Source of the DNA: Butyrivibrio sp. NC3005
GTDB taxonomy: Bacteria > Bacillota > Clostridia > Lachnospirales > Lachnospiraceae
Length of the DNA stretch: 64,000 bases
Assembly: GCF_000424545.1 (NCBI RefSeq)
Contig: NZ_AUKC01000017.1
Coordinates: forward strand, 1-64,000
Reading direction: 5' to 3'
Position 1 is the stretch's first letter, and every line of letters starts with the position of its first letter. A program made the translations under genes and the position numbers. Positions 17,495 through 26,050 of this stretch are shown here, one piece after another. The notes under the pieces were generated by a model. The model was not told where the DNA came from, searched no databases, and worked only from the letters and a program-made list of their open reading frames with translations.

Positions 17495-19480
17495 TTACCT
17501 TCTTTTATATACTGGAATAGAATCAATCGGAGCACTAGCAGTTATAACACCATTTCCCTCGTAGACTCTACCATCTCTTATATCTTCCCATTTTCCTTCC
17601 GGAAGATATACAGTGCGTTCTCTAACATTTTCCTCAACGACAGGACAAACTAGATATTCATCGCCAAAAAAGTATTGATCCTGAATATTCCAACATTTCT
17701 CATCCTCAGGAAATTCATAAAACATTGCTCGAATGAGTGGCAATCCTGTTTCATGTGCCTCAACATTAAGTTTTTGGATATAAGGCTTTAATTTTTCTCT
17801 AAGTTCGAGATTTTTTCTAAGCACTTCAAAAACCTCATCACCGCACGCCCACATTTCAGTTGGTGCACCTGTGTGAAGATATCCGCCTCCCCAGTCTTTG
17901 GTATCATCTAGTACAGGAATATTAAATGGTTCCCTGTCTCCATGGAGTCTTAGAATCGGACAGAATACAGCAAACTCAAACCATCTTTGAAGAAGCTCTT
18001 TGAACTCTTCTGTTTCCATATTTCCATTCATAAAACCTGCCACATCAGTATTCCACCATGGTATTCCTACAATACCCATGTTCTGACCTTGAGCAACAGA
18101 ATCTTTTAATGTTTCAAAATTACTCTGAACATCCCCGTTCCATAAAAGTGTTCCATACTTCTGACAGCCTACCCATCCGCATCTAATAAGTGAAAATACA
18201 TCATCATTTCCACATTCTTTTTGGCCATCGAAGAAAGCTTTAGCATAAAGCTTTGGATAAACGTTACTGCAAGAAAGCGCTGTACCCATATAATAGCGGA
18301 AATTTTCATAGTCATAAACTGCAAGATCTGGTTCAGCATTATCAAGCCAGAACATATCGATACCGTAATCGTAATAATTCTTCTTACAGATATTCCAAAG
18401 ATACTGCCTTGCCTCTGGATTTGTACAATCAATAATCATACAATCACCTTGGAAATCATATGCCTGTGTTGAACCGTGCTCAACTCTCATCAAATATCCT
18501 TTATCGAGCATTTCTCCATAATGGATACTCTTCTTATCTACTGTTGGCCATACAGATACAATCACCTTAGTACCATATGAATGAATCTCATCAATCATAG
18601 CCTTTGGATCTGGCCAATATTCCGGATCAAACTGCCAGTCACCCTGCCTTGTCCAGTGAAAAAAGTCAATTACGATTACATCAAGCTTAATGCCAAGTTC
18701 TTTATATCTACGAACAACTGATAAAACCTCATCCTGTGTACGATAACGAAGTCTTGACTGCCAAAGTCCAAATACATCATCTCTGATAACAGGTGCTCTT
18801 CCTGTTACAGATGTGTACTTCATAGTTATATCCTTTGGATTTTCACCTGCTACAATCCAGTAGTCAAGCTCTTTTGTACACTCAGCAATCCATTCAGTAA
18901 AGTTTTTTCCAAACAAACAGCTTCCTACAGCCGGAGAATTCCACAAAAATCCGTACATCTTATTCGACATTACAAACGGAATAGATGTCTGTGAATTTCT
19001 CTGAGCAAGTTCTAATATACATCCCTTCAAATCCATATATTCCTGCTGGTAACATCCCATTCCGAACAGTTTTTCTCCATCATTGGATTCAAATCGCATT
19101 GTAAGCTTATAATCTCCACCAATAATAGGTTTGAAGTTACGTGCAATAAGCTTTAGGCAGCTTGACTCTTTACTAATAGTTCCGCCATAAGAACGGAAAT
19201 ATTCTCTAAGAATCTTCTCGCCCTTACGATAAAAAGTAATAACACCTGCAAAATTGATAGTTGCAGATAAAATTCCATTAGTAATAACTGCACCATCTTC
19301 TTTTATTTGAATGTCTGCAGTACCATGATCAACTTCCTCTTCAAGTCCATTTACCTTACCAGTAAACTCCGGATACATTGTTGATCTTACTCTAAATGCA
19401 TCCTTCCCCCATGGCTCAATTCTAAGTTTCTCACCATTTCCCTTTACTACAAGACATCCGTCCTCTTTTGAAAAAAACAT
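17495..19480 (-). CDS. GH31 glycosidase, probable alpha-xylosidase
   Basis: A 661-residue GH31 enzyme expected to release non-reducing alpha-linked xylose (or glucose) from oligosaccharides. The catalytic (beta/alpha)8 barrel spans roughly residues 225-560. The nucleophile is D380 in MFWLDNAEPD and the acid/base is D450 in LLWNGDVQS. The substrate segment VIVIDFFHWTRQGDWQFDP resembles YicI-type alpha-xylosidases. There is no signal peptide, so it acts on imported oligosaccharides. AAGGAGG precedes the ATG. It lies 121 bp after a second GH31 gene, with a hairpin in between, and may be co-expressed with it. Alpha-glucosidase activity is the alternative. Confidence 0.85.
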   Translation of the reverse strand: MFFSKEDGCLVVKGNGEKLRIEPWGKDAFRVRSTMYPEFTGKVNGLEEEVDHGTADIQIKEDGAVITNGILSATINFAGVITFYRKGEKILREYFRSYGGTISKESSCLKLIARNFKPIIGGDYKLTMRFESNDGEKLFGMGCYQQEYMDLKGCILELAQRNSQTSIPFVMSNKMYGFLWNSPAVGSCLFGKNFTEWIAECTKELDYWIVAGENPKDITMKYTSVTGRAPVIRDDVFGLWQSRLRYRTQDEVLSVVRRYKELGIKLDVIVIDFFHWTRQGDWQFDPEYWPDPKAMIDEIHSYGTKVIVSVWPTVDKKSIHYGEMLDKGYLMRVEHGSTQAYDFQGDCMIIDCTNPEARQYLWNICKKNYYDYGIDMFWLDNAEPDLAVYDYENFRYYMGTALSCSNVYPKLYAKAFFDGQKECGNDDVFSLIRCGWVGCQKYGTLLWNGDVQSNFETLKDSVAQGQNMGIVGIPWWNTDVAGFMNGNMETEEFKELLQRWFEFAVFCPILRLHGDREPFNIPVLDDTKDWGGGYLHTGAPTEMWACGDEVFEVLRKNLELREKLKPYIQKLNVEAHETGLPLIRAMFYEFPEDEKCWNIQDQYFFGDEYLVCPVVEENVRERTVYLPEGKWEDIRDGRVYEGNGVITASAPIDSIPVYKRR

Positions 19481-19502
19481 AGTAACCTCCTTAAGAATAT
19501 AG

Positions 19503-19548
19503 GTAACCTTAGGAAATTAGTATTAAATAAAAGTTTCCTAGGGTAAAC
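19503..19548. promoter_or_regulatory. inverted repeat in the alpha-xylosidase leader
   Basis: CCTTAGGAAA (19507-19516) pairs with TTTCCTAGGG (19534-19543) with one G-T pair, and the stem can extend outward through GTAA / TAAAC with a bulge. It lies about 25-60 bp upstream of the start codon. A regulator site or an mRNA-stabilising hairpin are both possible; there is no U-run. Confidence 0.45.
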
Positions 19549-19601
19549 TGACATTTTAATACCCCACAACTAATTATAAATATATCTGTATGTATTTATA
19601 A

Positions 19602-21608
19602 TTACTTCTCTTTGTATTTTAATATAGTTATATTATTAGCTAAATCATATTTTGTTGAGATACCATCATCATGATAATACTCATATTCTGCCTCATTATC
19701 TGCAAATCCAATCATTTCTGGATTCTCGAAATTCACATCATTTGTTGAAAGAGCTTTAGCCATGCTTACAGGTATTGCACACCCCTCTTTTATAAAGAAG
19801 GTTACATCTGTAAGCGCTATATCTATGTAGTGATGTCCTTTTTCATAAATATGAGTTTCAACCTCTCCATTTTCATGGAAATTGAAAAGCTTCATCCTCT
19901 CAGGTACATATACATATCTCCCCTTTGCATTCTGTTCCATTACAGGAGCAATCATAACCTCTTTACCAATCATTGCCTGATCCTGAATATCTACTGCATA
20001 ACAATCTTCAGGATAATCAAATGCAAGTGGTGCAAACATAAGATCATCTTTTAAAACAGCTTTCATATACTCACTATAAATATATGGAAGAAGCTTATAC
20101 CTCATTCCAAGGACATGTCTAAAACCAGTCTTTTCTTTAAACTGATATGCTTCCTGTCTTCTAGTTCCAAGTGCTGCATGATTTCTAAATAAAGGAGTAA
20201 AAATTCCAAATTCAAGCCATCTAAGAAGTAAGTCTTGCGTTGTATCACATCCAAATCCTCCAATATCAGCACCTGTAAATACAAATCCGCACATATTAAG
20301 AGAAATTGTCTCACACATATTAAGCTTTATATGTGACCACCATGCAAAATTATCCCCCTGCCATATTCCTCCATATCTATGTGCACCAATATATGAAGAT
20401 CTAGAGAACATAAGAGTTCTTTCCTCTGGTTTAAACTTATTGAAAGCATCTGTAGCTGCTTTGGTCATATTGTAACCAAAAAGGTTATGCACTTTATCAT
20501 GGCGAACCTTCTTATCTCCAATCTGGTGATAAAATAATTTATAATCTTCTTCGTTATTAGAAAGTCCTTGAATTTTATCACCAAAAGCCCACCAAGTGCT
20601 TAAATCCAACTTTTTACCCTTAAGTGAAATAGCATAATTGAGCGCTTCTTCAACCTTTTGGGGAGTATAGAATAGTGCTGGCTCATTCATATCGTTCCAA
20701 AATCCATCTATACCCATGTCTAAAAGAATCTTATATTTTTCACCAAACCACTTAGCTGCATCTTCATTCAACATATCTGGAAATACAGATTCACCGGGCC
20801 ATACAGCTGCAACAAACAAAGAGCCATCTTCTTTCTTACAAAAATAGCCTTTTTCCTTTCCCTCTTCGTAAACAAAATAGCCGTCTTTTTTCTTGACACC
20901 TGCATCTATGATTGGAATAAGATGAATGTTCTTTTTCTTCATCTTACTGACAAAATCCTTGAAATCAGGAAAACTCTCCGAATTTATCGTAAAGTCCTCG
21001 TACTCGTTCATATAATCAATATCCATATATACGCTATCGAGCGGAAGACCATTTTCGTGATGCCTGTCAACCACTTCACAAATCTCGTCTTCATTCATAT
21101 AGCTCCATCTACTCTGTCCATAACCTAGAGCCCAGCGAGGTGCTATATAACTTCTACCAATAAGTGTTCTAAACTGTTGAACAATATGTCTCTCCGATTT
21201 GCCTTCAATAAAGTATATATCGTATGCATCATCTTCGACGGTAATGACAAGCTCATCCATATCTGAATATCCAACATCCCAGGTCACACGACCAGGAGTA
21301 TCTATGAAAATTCCAAACTTATCTCTTCCGCCTGTAACAAGAAGAAAATTGTGGGATCCGTACAAAGAATGAGCATCTTCTCTATGATGAGGATTATCAG
21401 AGTTATTACTTACGTAAATCCAACCTCGTTTATTGATTCCACGAACCTGTTCTCCAAGACCGTAAACTCTTGCATCTTTACCTAGAGTATACTTTAAAGA
21501 ATGATTATCTTGAGAAACTGTAAAATATGGCATTTCGCCTTCTGCTTTTTCAACTTTTACTGTTACAGCCTTTGTATCCAAAACATTTCCAAAAGAGTAT
21601 TTTTTCAT
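19602..21608 (-). CDS. GH31 alpha-glucosidase
   Basis: A 668-residue GH31 enzyme. An N-terminal galactose-mutarotase-like beta domain (VYGLGEQVRGINKRGW near 45-60) leads to the barrel. The nucleophile is D306 in GFWNDMNEPALF and the acid/base is D419 in GIWQGDNFAWW; this NDMNEP form is typical of alpha-glucosidases rather than xylosidases. SVYMDIDYMNEYEDFTIN is the usual subsite -1 strand. A C-terminal beta domain ends the protein and no signal peptide is present, so cytoplasmic hydrolysis of maltose-like or other alpha-glucosides is expected. AAGGGGAC precedes the ATG. It diverges from the LRR gene over a 109-bp gap. Confidence 0.9.
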   Translation of the reverse strand: MKKYSFGNVLDTKAVTVKVEKAEGEMPYFTVSQDNHSLKYTLGKDARVYGLGEQVRGINKRGWIYVSNNSDNPHHREDAHSLYGSHNFLLVTGGRDKFGIFIDTPGRVTWDVGYSDMDELVITVEDDAYDIYFIEGKSERHIVQQFRTLIGRSYIAPRWALGYGQSRWSYMNEDEICEVVDRHHENGLPLDSVYMDIDYMNEYEDFTINSESFPDFKDFVSKMKKKNIHLIPIIDAGVKKKDGYFVYEEGKEKGYFCKKEDGSLFVAAVWPGESVFPDMLNEDAAKWFGEKYKILLDMGIDGFWNDMNEPALFYTPQKVEEALNYAISLKGKKLDLSTWWAFGDKIQGLSNNEEDYKLFYHQIGDKKVRHDKVHNLFGYNMTKAATDAFNKFKPEERTLMFSRSSYIGAHRYGGIWQGDNFAWWSHIKLNMCETISLNMCGFVFTGADIGGFGCDTTQDLLLRWLEFGIFTPLFRNHAALGTRRQEAYQFKEKTGFRHVLGMRYKLLPYIYSEYMKAVLKDDLMFAPLAFDYPEDCYAVDIQDQAMIGKEVMIAPVMEQNAKGRYVYVPERMKLFNFHENGEVETHIYEKGHHYIDIALTDVTFFIKEGCAIPVSMAKALSTNDVNFENPEMIGFADNEAEYEYYHDDGISTKYDLANNITILKYKEK

Positions 21609-21705
21609 AAATCAAGTCCCCTTTACTTGAACAATGATATTACTGCCCTAAATAACATGATAACTATTTTTTAGATTTTTTTAAAGTATTTAATAATAAA
21701 TTTGT

Positions 21706-21711
21706 TATACT
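21706..21711 (+). promoter_or_regulatory. candidate -10 box giving a leaderless transcript
   Basis: TATACT ends seven bases before the ATG at 21718, so transcription would begin at or next to the start codon. No AGGAGG-like site precedes this ATG, and the -35 region is poor (TTAAAG at 19-bp spacing). Confidence 0.4.
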
Positions 21712-21717
21712 AGAGTT

Positions 21718-22641
21718 ATGATACTAAAATATGAGTTAACCCAAAATAACGAAACAAAATATGCTGTTGTAACAGGTCTAGAAAATAACAATCAAAGTTC
21801 GAACAAACTTGTCATTCCTTGCACAACACAGATTGGTTCAATAAGCTATCCTGTACTCGAAATATCCAAATCTGCATTCATCGGATGTAAAGACTTGGAG
21901 GAAGTCTTTATATTAAATACAAATATTACGATAGGTCAGCTGGCTTTTCACAATTGTCAAAATCTAAAAAAAATTTCTTTCTCTTCAGGAATAAAAATAT
22001 ATGATAGCCAGGTTTTTGGAGCATGTGACAGTATTGAAGAGATAAGCGTAAAAGCAATAGACTATAACCACTGTGACTTTAGTGCCATTAGAACTATACT
22101 GCAAGCATGTGATAAAGGCATTCTTTTAAATCTTAATTTTACAGATACTGATGAAAAAGCATCTTTATTCTTTCCTCATTTTGTCGAAGGATATGAAGAA
22201 GATACTTTCGCAAGAGCTATGCACCATTTTATAGAGGGTTGCGGATATGCTTATAGAGAATGCGTGACTAATACTGAAATAAATATTACTGAATACGACC
22301 AGTTATACAAAAGAGTTTGTGCTGAACAAAATGGCCATAGGGAAGCATGTCTCCTAACAGTTTTCAGACTTGGTTTTCCATGGAAAGCTTCTGGAAAAAT
22401 TCTTTTAGATATGAGTAAATTTATGTGGAATAATACAAATGACTGTGTAAATATTCTAATCGAAAAAGGAATGGATGAAGTATTAGACTATTTTTGCAGC
22501 CACAATTACCTTAACAAAAGCGATTTATCAAAATGCATTAAGAAAGCATCTCAGCAAAACAATACTAAAATATGCTCAGTTTTGATGAACTACACTAAAG
22601 AAAAAAAGCATAACACAATGCTTTCATTGGACGATTTTTAA
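21718..22641 (+). CDS. BspA-type leucine-rich repeat protein, first gene of the LRR-VWA-MoxR trio
   Basis: A 307-residue protein with no signal peptide. Residues ~40-125 contain LRR_5 (BspA-like) repeats: SAFIGCKDLEEVFILNTN, LAFHNCQNLKKISFSSG and FGACDSIEEISVKAI. The C-terminal 170 residues are helical and have no recognised motif. Bacterial BspA repeats are usually on secreted proteins, so a cytoplasmic form next to a MoxR ATPase is more likely a protein-interaction scaffold. A good ribosome binding site is missing and a -10-like box abuts the ATG, so it may be leaderless. The VWA gene starts 72 bp downstream. Confidence 0.72.
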   Translation: MILKYELTQNNETKYAVVTGLENNNQSSNKLVIPCTTQIGSISYPVLEISKSAFIGCKDLEEVFILNTNITIGQLAFHNCQNLKKISFSSGIKIYDSQVFGACDSIEEISVKAIDYNHCDFSAIRTILQACDKGILLNLNFTDTDEKASLFFPHFVEGYEEDTFARAMHHFIEGCGYAYRECVTNTEINITEYDQLYKRVCAEQNGHREACLLTVFRLGFPWKASGKILLDMSKFMWNNTNDCVNILIEKGMDEVLDYFCSHNYLNKSDLSKCIKKASQQNNTKICSVLMNYTKEKKHNTMLSLDDF

Positions 22642-22713
22642 ATAATCACAATGACAACATGAAATTTTTAAGAATACGCCTTTCCTCTAAGTGTAAAGAC
22701 AAGGAAAACAACC

Positions 22714-24135
22714 ATGGAACAGCGAGAAAAGCTCGATAAGCTTGGCAAAAAAATACTTAATCAATCACGCACAGATTTATTACTATCTATGCCTTATTTA
22801 AAGTCAGCCCTTTGCAGCCTGTCAGACTGCATGGATTTAACTACTTCTAGCGTTGGAACCGATGCTTCTTATATACGTTTTAATCCACACTATTTGTTTA
22901 ATCTTTTTCTTGAAGAACCGCAAAAAATGTTAAGAACCATGGTTCACATGGTACTTCACTGCCTATTTCAGCATATGTATTTTGCTAAAAAATATGAAAA
23001 TCAAAGACTCTGGAACCTATGTTGTGATATCGTCACTGAATCAGTTACTGACTCTATAGAATGCAGAGCAATTTACAGAATCAGTTCTGATTATAGGCTA
23101 AACTGGTATCAGAGACTAAACAAAGATATAGGAACACTTACTGCTCAAAGACTTTACGATTATTTCAATTCTGATAAAGCCATTGATGTTGATGAAGATG
23201 AATTTCTACACCTTGAAAGAGAATTTCTTTTTGATGACCATAGTTTCTGGGAAAGACTTAGCGACGAAAAAAATAATAGTGACAATGATGAAAAGCCGCC
23301 CTTTTTCCCATTCTCTCCTACTTCAGGTGATAATAAAAAAGCCAACGAAAATGACACCAGTACCACAAAAAATACTCCTATGGAAAATACTCTGACACCT
23401 ATCCGTATGTCCAAAGAAGACTGGGATAAAACATCAAGAATCGTAAAAGCAGAAATCGAAACACTTGGAAATAACAAAAGTCTTGAAACCGGAACTATTA
23501 TCAGCACTCTAACTGCAACTTTAAAAAGCCGTACCAATTGGAGAAAATTTTTATCTAGATTCTCGACCGTTAGGGAAGATACTATTATTGACCTCGACTC
23601 TTTTGATTACGGTCTTTATAATTTCGGAATGAGCCTATATGGAAACATGCCGTTAATAGAAGAAAACGAATTCTGTGAAGCACCAAGATTAGAACAGCTT
23701 GCAATTGTAATTGACACTAGTGCATCCTGTCAGGGAAAGCTAGTACAGCATTTTTTGGATGAAACAGCGGCAATACTTGAAAGCAAAAATACTTTTACAC
23801 ATAAAAGCGAAATACATATCATTGAATGCGATGACCAAATTCAAAAAGATATAGTACTGCACTCAGCTTCCGAAATGAAAAATTACTCCAAAAACTTCAT
23901 AAACGCAGGAGGTTATGGAACTGATTTTAGACCGGCTTTTAATTATATAGATGCACTGGTCAAAGAAAAGAAACTTCCACATCTGCGCGGAATTTTATAT
24001 TTTACCGATGGATACGGAATTTTTCCAGAAAATCCCCCTCAAAATAAAGCTGATATTGCATTTGTTTTCTGGAAAGAAGAAGATTATGATGCATCAAATG
24101 TTCCAGACTGGGCCATGAAACTAATTATAGATTAA
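22714..24135 (+). CDS. metallopeptidase-like / VWA-domain protein (DUF2201 type)
   Basis: A 473-residue protein with two parts. Residues ~50-160 resemble the DUF2201 putative metallopeptidase domain, including the H-rich helix MVHMVLHCLFQHMY with flanking acidic residues. An acidic, low-complexity linker (~170-230: DNDEKPPFFPF, then SGDNKKANENDT) leads to a VWA-like C-terminus. Its MIDAS residues are seen as VIDTSAS (DxSxS), the threonine of GGYGTDF and the aspartate of YFTDGYG. Such proteins are known as partners of MoxR ATPases, which load or remodel them. AAGGAAAAC precedes the ATG. It is clearly cotranscribed with the ATPase gene. Confidence 0.8.
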   Translation: MEQREKLDKLGKKILNQSRTDLLLSMPYLKSALCSLSDCMDLTTSSVGTDASYIRFNPHYLFNLFLEEPQKMLRTMVHMVLHCLFQHMYFAKKYENQRLWNLCCDIVTESVTDSIECRAIYRISSDYRLNWYQRLNKDIGTLTAQRLYDYFNSDKAIDVDEDEFLHLEREFLFDDHSFWERLSDEKNNSDNDEKPPFFPFSPTSGDNKKANENDTSTTKNTPMENTLTPIRMSKEDWDKTSRIVKAEIETLGNNKSLETGTIISTLTATLKSRTNWRKFLSRFSTVREDTIIDLDSFDYGLYNFGMSLYGNMPLIEENEFCEAPRLEQLAIVIDTSASCQGKLVQHFLDETAAILESKNTFTHKSEIHIIECDDQIQKDIVLHSASEMKNYSKNFINAGGYGTDFRPAFNYIDALVKEKKLPHLRGILYFTDGYGIFPENPPQNKADIAFVFWKEEDYDASNVPDWAMKLIID

Positions 24136-24190
24136 AAAATCATATTCAAAATATGCTTTTTTAGGATAAGACATTGAAAGGACTTTATTT

Positions 24191-25705
24191 ATGAACATAG
24201 AAGAGGCAAAAAAGGAAATAAAAAACACTATTAAAACATATCTTGCAAAAGACGAACTTGGATTCTACAAATTTCCCATTGCAAAGCAAAGACCTTTATT
24301 CCTTGTAGGACCTCCTGGAATTGGTAAAACAGCCATCATGCAACAAATTGCAAAAGAATTACGCATCTGTCTTGTTTCTTATACCATCACCCATCACACA
24401 AGACAAAGTGCAATTGGACTTCCATTCATTGTTCAAAAGCAATTCGATGGAAAAGAATACTCTATAACCGAATATACTATGAGTGAAATAATTGCTTCTA
24501 TCTATGAGAAAATAGAGCAAACTGGTATTAAGGAAGGAATTCTTTTTTTAGATGAAATAAACTGTGTTTCTGAAACACTCTCTCCAACAATGCTTCAGTT
24601 TTTGCAATACAAGACTTTCGGAACGCATAAGGTTCCTGACGGATTTGTCATTGTTACCGCTGGAAATCCGCCCAGATATAATAGAAGCGTCAGAGAATTT
24701 GATATTGTAACTCTAGACAGAGTACGACAGATTAATATTGATGCAGATTTTAAAACCTGGAAAAATTATGCTCTAAAGTCACGTGTCCATGGTGCAATAA
24801 TCTCTTATCTCGATATTCATAATGATCAATTCTATAAACTTGGAATTGATACCGATGGACAGAATTTTGTAACGGCAAGAGGCTGGGAAGACTTATCTGT
24901 TTTATTAAATGCCTATGAAGAAAATGACATTCCTTTCGGAAAAGAGCAAGCCTTGGAATATCTTCATAATCCGGAAATATGTGAAGATTTCATCTCCTAT
25001 TACAGCCTTTGGAAAAAATATAGAGATTTATACCAAATAGATGATATTTTGTCAGGAAAGGTAATAGAAATCAGTACTTTAAAAAATGCTCCATTTGACG
25101 AAAAATTAAGTATTCTAGGGCTTCTTGCAAATAGCCTTGATAATGAGTTTTCTTCCTGGCACTTGAATTTTGAAGCTAATACAATGCTTATGACTTTATT
25201 AAAAAGCTTTCATGGAGAATTAAAAGCCGAAGAAAACCAAGATAAATCTCCTATTTATCTTTTGGAATATGTTATAAACAAATTCAAAAAAGAAACCACC
25301 AAAAACGTTGACGCTGAAATAATAGAGCAAGACGAAATTATTCAAAGAAAGATTTGCGAAAACAACGCAAATAAACTGCTTAAATTACTCTATGAATTCG
25401 ACAATCATCAAGATGCAAAAGAGTCGTATCAGTTTGTCAGAGACAGGTTCAAGGAAATTGAAATTGTCAGAGCAAAACAAACTGATGAAACAAGCCTGCA
25501 CTTGTCAAATGTGTTCAGATTCATAGAGAATACTTTTGGAGAAAGTCAGGAAATGGTATTGTTCCTTTCAAGACTTACAAGCGGATGGTACTCTCTTTGC
25601 TTTGTTCAGGAAATCGGGAATGAAGAATTTTATAAATATAATAAGATGCTCCTTCTTAGTGACAAAAACGAAGAAATTCGAAACGAAATCTTAGAGTTGC
25701 AATAA
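24191..25705 (+). CDS. MoxR-family AAA+ ATPase
   Basis: A 504-residue ATPase. Walker A is LVGPPGIGKTAIM (residues ~37-49), Walker B is GILFLDEINCVSE (~114-126) and sensor 1 is VTAGNPP (~156-162), all in MoxR/YifB-like positions. The C-terminal ~240 residues extend past the AAA+ lid and are rich in charged helices, longer than typical MoxR proteins (about 320-350 residues). AAAGGAC precedes the ATG. MoxR ATPases act as chaperones that activate VWA proteins or enzyme complexes by metal or subunit insertion, and the VWA gene lies 55 bp upstream. The target of this system is not visible. Confidence 0.85.
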   Translation: MNIEEAKKEIKNTIKTYLAKDELGFYKFPIAKQRPLFLVGPPGIGKTAIMQQIAKELRICLVSYTITHHTRQSAIGLPFIVQKQFDGKEYSITEYTMSEIIASIYEKIEQTGIKEGILFLDEINCVSETLSPTMLQFLQYKTFGTHKVPDGFVIVTAGNPPRYNRSVREFDIVTLDRVRQINIDADFKTWKNYALKSRVHGAIISYLDIHNDQFYKLGIDTDGQNFVTARGWEDLSVLLNAYEENDIPFGKEQALEYLHNPEICEDFISYYSLWKKYRDLYQIDDILSGKVIEISTLKNAPFDEKLSILGLLANSLDNEFSSWHLNFEANTMLMTLLKSFHGELKAEENQDKSPIYLLEYVINKFKKETTKNVDAEIIEQDEIIQRKICENNANKLLKLLYEFDNHQDAKESYQFVRDRFKEIEIVRAKQTDETSLHLSNVFRFIENTFGESQEMVLFLSRLTSGWYSLCFVQEIGNEEFYKYNKMLLLSDKNEEIRNEILELQ

Positions 25706-25707
25706 GG

Positions 25708-25834
25708 TATGACTTCTTGCTGAGATTTAGGATAATCATCAGCAAGAATCCTGCTTCGCAGGACAAAATTTCTCTTGACGATAAATTTTGGACTGGTACG
25801 GTTATTGATTTTCCTGATGAAAACAATAACCTAT
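25708..25834 (+). repeat. structured repeat R2, copy 1
   Basis: This starts with TATGACTTCTTG two bases after the ATPase stop and continues through four consecutive hairpins: TTCTTGCTGA/TCAGCAAGAA, TCCTGC/GCAGGA, AAAATTT/AAATTTT and GGTTATTG/CAATAACC. The last stem is GGTTCTTG/CAAGAACC in copy 2, a compensatory C-G to A-T change. It is followed 30 bp later by R1 copy 2. Because it begins right after a stop codon it could act as a 3'-end structure. Confidence 0.85.
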
Positions 25835-25864
25835 AATTTATTGTTTTGAATACTTAGTAGAGTA

Positions 25865-26005
25865 GTTTTACTGGCTTGTAATATTTCATGAGCAGAACTG
25901 TTTATAAACGTTGGTACTTATGCGCTGTTTTTTAGCGCATTACGTACCACTACGTTTATAATCAAGCGAAAGCGTGTCTGCGACGAAATATACAAACAAT
26001 AAAAC
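25865..26005 (+). repeat. structured repeat R1, copy 2
   Basis: This has the same 141-bp layout as copy 1 on the plus strand. The outer stem is GTTTTACTG (25865-25873) with CAATAAAAC (25997-26005), where an A-T pair replaces the G-C of copy 1 and one C-A mismatch appears. The apical hairpin is TGCGCT/AGCGCA instead of AGGTTCT/AGAACCT. The GCGAAAGC mini-hairpin and the TCTGC/GCAGA pairing are unchanged. It fills the gap between R2 copy 1 and the GH39 gene stop. Confidence 0.85.
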
Positions 26006-26050
26006 GGACTATATAAAAACAATAAAGTATAGATTTTTATAAACCTTATC

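Noticed and set aside
21718-25705. LRR-VWA-MoxR trio as an anti-phage defence system
   Set aside because: No nuclease, toxin, transmembrane effector or defence-island neighbour is present; the parts alone do not support defence.
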